Source: Marsupella aquatica
Lineage: Eukaryota; Marchantiophyta
DNA: 64,000 nucleotides
Assembly (NCBI GenBank): GCA_973895155.1
Contig: OZ316895.1
Coordinates: forward strand, 2,666,001-2,730,000
Direction: 5' to 3'
Shown here: one piece after another, positions 56,889-64,000 of the stretch
Layout of the letters: each line of letters starts with the position of its first letter
Numbering within the stretch: position 1 is the first letter of the stretch
Program-made: the position numbers and the translations under genes
Notes under the pieces: generated by a model
What the model was told of the DNA's origin: nothing
Seen by the model: only the letters and a program-made list of their open reading frames with translations
The model's database searches: none

Positions 56889-58384
56889 AACGTCAAGATT
56901 TCTATGATTGTCAAAGTTCTGTGAAAAAACCTTTTCAATCCGTATTCCAGAGGGAGATCACAGCCAGAATCTACATGTTAGTAAAAGCTCCATTCCTCAC
57001 TATACTACCACTCTCATTGTGAACGATGACATTGGAGGTTTTCGTCAGGACGAGCTGAGTGACATGGAGCGATTCAGACACGAATGGACCACAGGAGAGA
57101 GAACCGACTCACGGTAGCAAGAGCTCTATGGGTGGGAGCGCCGCAAGCAATGCCGCAGTACTACCTGTAGCAAGGACTCAGAGCGCAACGAGCAATCCAC
57201 ACGCACAACCGAATCGCACGAGCAGAATGCAGGGAAAAAGAGAACACCCTTTTCATCCCAACACAGTCCTGATGAAAGTGCATCTCGTTGACGAACGTAG
57301 ATCGAACAGGACAAAAAGAGTGAGAGATGAACAGCCTCGTGACCTCTGCTGCTCAGACATTGTTGGCCCCTTTCCCTCGCTCACTCGCTCACTCCCTCCC
57401 ACTGTACTGTAGACCTGAATTGAATCTCTGACAAAGTGACAAGAGCTTGCTTGCTTGCTCCGGTTCTGAACAGAAAGGCAGGATAGTCAGACTGGCAGCA
57501 GGACGGACGAATTCGACTCTGCGGGACGAGCACTACTGTAGGAGAGCACTAATAACAGATAGTTTTGTCCCAGGTGGTGCACACTTCCCATTAAAAAAGA
57601 CTAAACCCAGCACAGTGAAGAGACATCGTCCGTGGCGAGTGCCGGGCGCTGCTCGTTGTCTGTCTGACAAGATAGGTTTTTCGCATCGGCTCAGTACTGT
57701 AGGAAGTGATTGAACAACAACAGTACATACTACTCTTTTCAATCTCTTTTCTAGTCTTTTCCAGCACTGGCCCAACACTTACTGTAACGGTATGCCTACC
57801 TAGCTACAAACTCTCGTTCTTAATTCCATCAATCACTCTCTTCCGGAGTGCTCCGTTTGTCGTTGCTCTCGAATCTCGCTGCAGTGCTGTGAACCAACCC
57901 AAGCCTCATTCCACCAAGCCCCAATTCGATTCTGCTGGCTGCTGTACATGCAGCATTGCAGCAACCCCAAAGCTTTCAGGCGCTCAACACTCGTCACAGA
58001 CTTCTATAAGAACACTATTTACATAATCCTGCAATCGATTCGCCGTTACAATTCCATTCTGCTGGCCACCTAGTTAGCTTTAGTCAGTCGGTTGTGTGCA
58101 TCCATCGAAGGCGGCGTGTGCAGAATGCGTTGTTTATTGAGAGAAAAAGAACTTGTTTTTGTGTCGAACAGTGCTTCTGAATGCATTCCAGTAATCCAGT
58201 TTCAAGTTTACTGTATTTGCATGGGATCTAGTGTCCACTTATTCTAGCTTCTATGGTTGTTTCCACTTTCAGGATGCCTCACGAGTATAGTACTGTTGTG
58301 GACTAGAGGAGATAGGCTCTGGGAGGCATTCAAATTACTGCATTTTTTAAGGGGTTTTCTTCTTCGCCAGGGTGGCGAATGTCC
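56889..58384. other. Upstream region of the ankyrin gene and spacer
   Basis: It contains the presumed promoter and 5' UTR of the minus-strand ankyrin gene. Stress-type motifs cannot be assigned. ORFs at 57059-57412 and 57706-58026 lack recognisable domains. Nothing else is seen. Confidence 0.4.
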
Positions 58385-58618
58385 CCTGGTGTCAAGTAGA
58401 ATATGCTGTTTGTCTAATCTTGCTAAATTAATCTCTGACCCATAGATCTCCTTAAATTTAGCTGTAACCGTCAAATTCTGGCTACTGTGGTCTATGGGTA
58501 AGCGGACCTGGTGTCAAGTAGAATATGCTGTTTGTCTAATTTTGCTAAATTAATCTTTGACCCATAGATCTCCCTAGACATTTATAACCGTCAAATTCTG
58601 GCTATGTGGTCTATGTCT
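58385..58618. repeat. Tandem duplication, unit 122 bp
   Basis: Units 58385-58506 and 58507-58618 share CCTGGTGTCAAGTAGAATAT, GCTGTTTGTCTAAT, TGCTAAATTAATCT, GACCCATAGATCTCC, TAACCGTCAAATTCTGGCTA and GTGGTCTATG. Within each unit GACCCATAGA and TGGTCTATGG are partly complementary, giving a possible hairpin. Confidence 0.88.
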
Positions 58619-58741
58619 AGGGGGATACTGGCTAATTGAAGTGACTGACCTGGCTAATTTTTTACCAAAAGTGCCGAATGTTCTCTAGTGGGGTGGAATT
58701 TGGAAAATTCTTGTACCCCCCAAAAAAACTGATTCTAGTGT

Positions 58742-58778
58742 CGATGAAATGAAATGAAATGAAATGAAATGAAATTTA
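58742..58778. repeat. Microsatellite (GAAAT)n
   Basis: Six to seven tandem copies of TGAAA/GAAAT. Confidence 0.9.
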
Positions 58779-59015
58779 TAGCACTGTACCATAGACCACA
58801 GGGGTGCATTGTGTGCTGCATTGGTGTCGGTTGGGCAGTTGGGTCTTGGGCATTCCTAGTGTAGCTTTTTGAAAGAAAGAAAGACCTGTAGAGTAGGGAC
58901 GATCAGGAATGGACGATAGTTCAATCTTGACACTCCCGGACAAGGAAACTAGCATAGTATACCTTGCTTGAAGTGAATTGGTGGGGTATATGTTTGGACC
59001 CCCCAAATGAAAACT

Positions 59016-59122
59016 GTTACTTGATGGACCCCATGCTTGAGTGATCTAAAATCAACTTGCCCCAAAAACTCATGGGGTTGGTTGGGGAGAAAACTTTGGT
59101 TGGAGTCCATCAAGCATGTAAC
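59016..59122. mobile_element. Short inverted-repeat element, copy 1 (MITE-like)
   Basis: Begins GTTACTTGATGGACCCCATG; its right end reverse-complements to GTTACATGCTTGATGGAC. The internal text AGTGATCTA-AATCAA and CTCATGGGGT is shared with 62535-62645 in the same orientation. Similarity starts a little before the arms (CCCCCAAATGAAA). Confidence 0.5.
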
Positions 59123-62100
59123 CTGGGGCCCCACACCCACCAAGCACTGTGGACAGCAGCGATAATCCAATCTCAAAACACCTTAGCAATAGCGACAGAA
59201 AAACTAGCAGAATGTACCTGCGTGGAGTACCAATTTGGTTGGGGCTCTGTTCTAACCGCTCTCTGCTAAAGCTGAGTGGGAACGCACACTCACCTCATCG
59301 TTGAGGCCAACACAAATTGCATATAGCACACCCATGGGGATGCTATTCGAAGTCTTGCTCCGAATGCTCATCTTGCCCCTTCCCCAGATCATCTGAAAAT
59401 GATCTCCCTTCTAGCCAAGGTTGGAGAGAATTTCCCCACTTTATTGGGTCGTTGGGTTTATGTATCCAGGTTTGGAGCCTTTTGTTCTTTGAGAGCGTGT
59501 TATACATAAATGCAGATAAACATGGATCATTTGGTTTCAAATTGTTCTTGACTCATGCTCTTTAGGTCCCCTGGAAGACTAGGCTAAAATGGGCAAGAGC
59601 TCCTAGACTTGGGTAAGAAGATACTAGGGACTAGACAACAATGAAATAGGTGGGCCTCAAGATTTATCCACCACTGGGTAGTACTTGCTCAATTTAGGTG
59701 AGATGAAGGTTTGGGACAAGTGGTGGGGTAGAGCAAGTGTAGTGGGTCGCTCAGCATGATTGTGCCATTCTTCTAAAACCACAGTCATGGAAAGGACCAT
59801 CCAAACAACGTCCCCACTCCCAGGTAGGCTAGCATTAATGTATATCACATCCATCTTTATCGATCTACAGGACCCCTCTCTCAATCTCGTCATATCTTGA
59901 CTATGGGTCCCATTAGGTCCAGCATCTGGAGGTCAATGTGCTCCTATCACCTGTGCATGGGATAGATGAACAGGAGAGAGAGAGAGAAAGAAAGATCAAC
60001 AACCCCTGGAACATGGCTTCCCAGTCGGGCTACCAATAAAGACCAACACAAACATGCATGCAAACAATTAAGTGTGAGAACTACCTCATGCAATTCACTG
60101 TCCTCCCGCCTTATTTGTTCTTCATCCAATTCTTTGTAACAAATCTTTTTCAATCTATGATTGGCCTTAGATACTGGGGTAGTAAGGTTTTCTGCCAAAT
60201 TTAGAAGTTGAATAGTGTACCACTGTTTCACTCGAGAGCTTTGTTAATTTACTAGCATGGATAAATGCTCTCCATGACCCAGGTTCTTATCCTTGTCAAA
60301 CAAGATCTTAACTTTTAGAAGAGAAGAAATCGTAGCTTTTTCTGTAGGAAAGAATAATCGAGCATTAATATTGAGATGGTACAATCTCGTCAGAGGCCTA
60401 ACGAGCAGAGCCAAACTGTAACTGATTCCTATGCCAAATCCCGTGCCAAATCATTGGAACGGAGCAGCACTTAACAGGAAACTTCGTAATGAGGATTGTT
60501 GGAACTAGCACGTCAGCATAAACACAAAGAACCCAATTACAATACCCCTGTAGTTAATCACGTACCATACGGTGGAACGTGGACGCCTGAAGTGCCTAAA
60601 ACTTCTGAAGAGCGGGAACTAATGCCTAATACACAGTACCCAATTCCGAGCTTCGCGGCATCTGCCCAGGAATTCACTTATTGCTTGTATAATCGACAAA
60701 TGGATAATCTCAAAGCGCACGCATCTCAACTCGTAGTCACTCCATGACAGAATTTAAACGATCTTTCCATCTGGAGTTCTGGAGGTGAGCACTGAGCACC
60801 GCCAAGCGGTTCTAGACGAAAAGTTTTATTAAATATTGAACCAACCCTACCTGGCCTTGCGCCAACTTTTAACTGCATCACCCTTGCCACTAACAATATT
60901 CTAAATTACAATATTGTCATTAATTTTATTGTATTTATAAATATGCTATAATTTGTGTATATTCTCATCATTTTTTCTTTGTTTAACTTGTCAACTTTAT
61001 ATAAAAATCATGGCATATTTGTAAAAATACATAAAAACAACCATGGTAGTATTATCAATTCCGACATCTTTATAGTGGCAAAGTAATTAAAAGTTGCTTA
61101 CTTTAATGTAGGAAATTCATGTGGAGAGTCATAAACGGTGGTTCCTCCCACACCTCTCTCACTCCTTTGGGAAATCATTTTAGTCAAAGATTATGTCAGG
61201 GACCTGAATGACATGATGGGGATGAGTCTTGACCCTATCTCAAACCACCGGAATGAATCATGGACTATTATTAACTTCCAGACTCTTAAACTCCTCAAAA
61301 CCCAAGTACATTTTTTTAAACACAAGAAACCCTCCTAGCATACTTGTCCCCCAACCCCTCCTGCTCCCCCACCCCTTCACCTAACCCAGCTCTCTGGTGC
61401 ACTTTGTTCCCTTCCTCCCTTCCTTCACAGTCACACGTTCACCCCTACATCCCCCTCCTTGGCTATATGCAATTTCTAGGTGACTTTGGCATTCTCTGAA
61501 CCTGGGTGTCAGCTGGTGCCTCCCTGCCACACCTGGGGCACCCAACACCTTGGCAGAGGACAAAAAGGTGGTTCCTCCCAATGCCCACTGATCCTGCCTT
61601 GCAGTGTTCTCACAATTACAGTGCAACTTTAATTTTGTTAACATTAGGCTCAGTGCCTATAAACCCATCTAACATGAAAGCAGAATCTAGATTATTCCTT
61701 ATACTCCTTTCAGGATGAGTCTTGGGGACGTGATCTCCTCGCTCGTGCCCCATGTGGTGAGTGCTCATTCTACTATTATGTTTTACTGGTCAGTAAAGAA
61801 TGCTTTCTAAACAAAATTCGAGATGAAAACGAATCTGGCCCATTCCCTCGTTTGAGAGTCACAAAACCGCTGGGTTTTATTTTTGAGGGAAAACAGCCCC
61901 ACAAACACAAAGCAAAAAGAAGACAAAAATGGGATGCATGGACCAGTAAATCATCAAGCCTTGACACCCAATTGGGAAAACCCGCTGTTTGGAAATTGTG
62001 GCTACTCTCAATCCCCACCCTTCATCTTCTGGCATCTATGGACCTGATAGAAAAGGCGGGAAACTCATAGGACATACTAAACTTTTGTAGGTTTTTAAGG

Positions 62101-62534
62101 ATGTACACTTTCCATATGATATGAGTGCCCCTCGTGCGTTCCAATTCAAGACGTCTCACTTTAATACTCGACTTCTGACCCTCTCCGATTTGTTTGGAAG
62201 GTTTTGTAAAAGCTCTGTTAAAGTTCAGGAGTTAATCCTCATTATACCTCCCCAAGGTGAAATTAACGCTCTATCGCTCTAAATCATTGTCTCCCTCATC
62301 AAAATAATTATTGTAATAATTCATCTAAATTGATTTTTAATGCACAGTGAGGAGTAGGCCGCAAGACGTCTGTTAGAATGAGATAGTTAGTATGAAGAGT
62401 CAAACCACTTTTACTACTGTAGGTCATGGGCAAATTTTAGTCGAACTATGTTGGGTCGACAATTTTGGCCAGCCCTTTACAAGAGATTTTTGTCGATCAA
62501 AGATGCACTTGATGTACCCCCAAAATGAAATTTA
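59123..62534. other. Spacer, no firm gene
   Basis: Short ORFs only. A frame at 60496-60744 (82 codons, TTG at its first position) gives a polar, Pro/Thr-rich peptide with VPYGGTWTPEVPKTSEERELMPN. It may be an exon remnant but is unrecognised. 60880-61080 is strongly AT-rich. A TACCTCC-type C-rich stretch lies at 61340-61460. Confidence 0.35.
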
Positions 62535-62645
62535 TTACTTGATGGACGCCATGAGTGATCTAGACCCTTGATGGGCCTTAAATCAAGGTACCCAGAACCT
62601 CATGGGGTCCATAACAGCACTTTTCAATTTAGTGGTCCATCAAAG
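62535..62645. mobile_element. Short inverted-repeat element, copy 2 (MITE-like)
   Basis: Left arm TTACTTGATGGACGCCATGA, right arm GTGGTCCATCAAAG. It shares AGTGATCTAGA, AAATCAAGGTACCC and CCTCATGGGGTCC-type text with copy 1. Confidence 0.5.
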
Positions 62646-63335
62646 ATATCTTCCCCTCATTGTAGAAGATATTAGCCAAGGGTGTATATTTGGCAAGGGT
62701 GTATATTTGGCAAGGGTCTAATTCGGTGTGCAAACAAGCCAGCCTTTACCCAAATGATTAATGGAACAATGTGAGCTCATGGCACATGTAAGGGCAGGGA
62801 GGAGATGGTTCATATGATGGACCACTATGTTGACTATAAAAGTGGGACAGACCTAGCTAATGTTTAGATCCAAAACAATGACCATTTATTAAAAGGAAAA
62901 GTATTATTTGAGTTCAAGTCTAGCTTTGAACCTTGATCATCCGGTCCTGGTGCCTAATTTCCATCAATCTTTGTATTCATTACGGCTTCTTTTTCCCTTC
63001 CAAATAAATGATGGAGAGAACAGTAAATTGACCCAATGGACTTATACGTTGGACGAGATGCCTGGATGAACCAGTGCAACCCAGATGACCACAAAATGAA
63101 TATACACATACTTTATACATAAAAAGGCCAAATAGAGTACAAAAGAATAAACAAGAGAGGTCCCAAGTGGACAAAACCAAACGCAAAAGAAGTGAGCAAA
63201 AGGAAACCCTAAAAACCAAGAAAGAGGAACTAAAAGAAGTGAGCAAAAGGAAACCCCTAAAAACCAAGAAAGAGGAACTAAAACTACAGCAAATGGACCG
63301 AGGTCCTCATCATACCTAGCAAATGTGGCAACAAG
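62646..63335. other. Spacer / presumed LINE 3' flank
   Basis: GGGTGTATATTTGGCAA is duplicated at about 62678 and 62697. A 47-49-bp tandem duplication occupies 63188-63284 (AGAAGTGAGCAAAAGGAAAC, AAAACCAAGAAAGAGGAACT). No poly(A)- or poly(T)-type element end was found. Confidence 0.4.
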
Positions 63336-63998
63336 CTAATGGTCTACATCAAGTGTCGAAACTAGATCGGCAAGTGGGACAGGAATGTCCTCTAGGGGGG
63401 CTAGCCGCTGCGGAGTCACACTAGCACCCACTGTCAGAGATCGACGATAGACGGCCCGAGCTTGAGCACGCTGTAAGGTGACTGAAATGCGTTGGCGAAA
63501 GTGCGTGGTCAAAACAGATAGCGGGGGCCCGGTGGGACCCATCCAGCCGTGAACATCCCGAGCAGCTTGGCGAAGAAGCCCGTCGAACTGATGATGGAGA
63601 CGCCCAAATATCTCAACAGCAAGGGGCAGGAAGCTATCAGATGAAGCTCGTGCAACATATTTGGCCTCCTTCGTTGTTGCTGCTCGTGATGCTGCTGCCC
63701 CTGCCGTTGTTGCCGCTGTCCCAATGATGTCTTGGCGCAATGGGTTTGCCACCACTACATCTGCCAAAGTACGGTGACCATCACGGACCATGGTAAGATC
63801 CACCCGTAACCGCTGTGATGGAGGACCAGGTAACTCGAGCACCACCTCCCGCCGTGCGCAGACCAAAGAGCCAGAGAGAACCTGAGCAGTCGCATCTCTC
63901 ACAGCGTCATGAACAAAAATGGTTTCGCCGCCCAAACTGCATCGAAGAAGATGGACACCTGTGGCATCACAAGGCTTCCCACAAGTGCAAGTAGGAGG
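63336..63998 (-). CDS. C-terminal part of a LINE-type (non-LTR) reverse transcriptase ORF, continues beyond the right edge
   Basis: Minus-strand frame open to the right edge, 220 codons plus stop at 63336. Starting at the edge it shows a Cys/His cluster TCTCGKPCDATGVHLLRC followed by FVHDAVRDATAQVL. Next come a basic segment with DLTMVRDGHRTLADVVVANPL, KEAKYVARASSDSFLPLAVEIFGRLHHQFDGLLRQAARDVHG, and HFRQRISVTLQRAQARAVYRRS. The order zinc-type CxC/HxxxC, H-D-A-x-R-D, a D-V-V-x-x-x-P-L nuclease-like strand, F-L-P-L-A-x-E-x-x-G and R-x-S-V-x-L-x-R-A-x-A is characteristic of the tail of reverse transcriptase ORFs in LINE-like elements. The polymerase domain would lie beyond the window. Whether the copy is active cannot be judged. 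Confidence 0.65.
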   Translation of the reverse strand, partial: PPTCTCGKPCDATGVHLLRCSLGGETIFVHDAVRDATAQVLSGSLVCARREVVLELPGPPSQRLRVDLTMVRDGHRTLADVVVANPLRQDIIGTAATTAGAAASRAATTKEAKYVARASSDSFLPLAVEIFGRLHHQFDGLLRQAARDVHGWMGPTGPPLSVLTTHFRQRISVTLQRAQARAVYRRSLTVGASVTPQRLAPLEDIPVPLADLVSTLDVDH

Positions 63999-64000
63999 TA

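Overview
This is nuclear DNA from a land plant, or possibly another streptophyte. The genes have GT-AG introns. There is a plant-type bifunctional UMP synthase, an ankyrin-PGG membrane protein of the plant family, a SEN1-like helicase with a plant-type LDLNLPP amino terminus, plant-type CACTA and MULE DNA transposons, and degenerate TTTAGGG-like tracts. The long gene-poor spacers, the LINE-like fragment and the MPR1-type acetyltransferase fit a non-seed plant (bryophyte, lycophyte or fern) at least as well as a flowering plant. The species cannot be read from the sequence.

Layout. 1-470: 3' exon of an unrecognised gene. 2743-5597 (minus): complete six-exon UMPS, about 476 aa, with a duplicated TATA-containing block behind it. 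6.2-9.6 kb: AT-rich spacer with a 115-bp tandem repeat and a 35-40-bp minisatellite. 9617-23890: a nested transposon complex. The outer element is a Mutator-like element (MULE, 9627-23880) with terminal inverted repeats of about 330-400 bp and an exact 10-bp target duplication. Its transposase is broken, and an opposite-strand gene carries a viroplasmin/RNase H1 N-terminal-type domain. Inserted in it is a 9,670-bp CACTA element (10248-19917) with matching termini and a GCT target duplication. The CACTA element encodes a tnp2/DUF4218/DUF4216 transposase, an opposite-strand En/Spm-type protein with an acidic tail, and a SET-domain (histone-lysine-methyltransferase-like) protein.

From 24 to 37 kb there is one recognised gene, an intronless MPR1-type GNAT acetyltransferase (26571-27275), among short tandem duplications and a MITE-like hairpin. 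37.2-45.6 kb: a seven-exon SEN1/senataxin-like helicase of about 1557 aa. 45.6-55 kb: spacer with one doubtful two-exon candidate. 55185-56888 (minus): single-exon ankyrin-PGG protein. 57-64 kb: repeats, two copies of a short inverted-repeat element, and at the right edge the carboxyl-terminal part of a LINE-type reverse transcriptase ORF (minus).

The host genes (pyrimidine synthesis, RNA/DNA helicase, acetyltransferase, membrane ankyrin protein) have no obvious common pathway. The most unusual unit is the CACTA element. A SET-domain exon sits between what looks like a shared N-terminal exon and the transposase exons. The splice phases would let one transcription unit make either a SET protein or a transposase. 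A TTGCGAA-type motif is clustered at both element ends and also around the opposite-strand gene.
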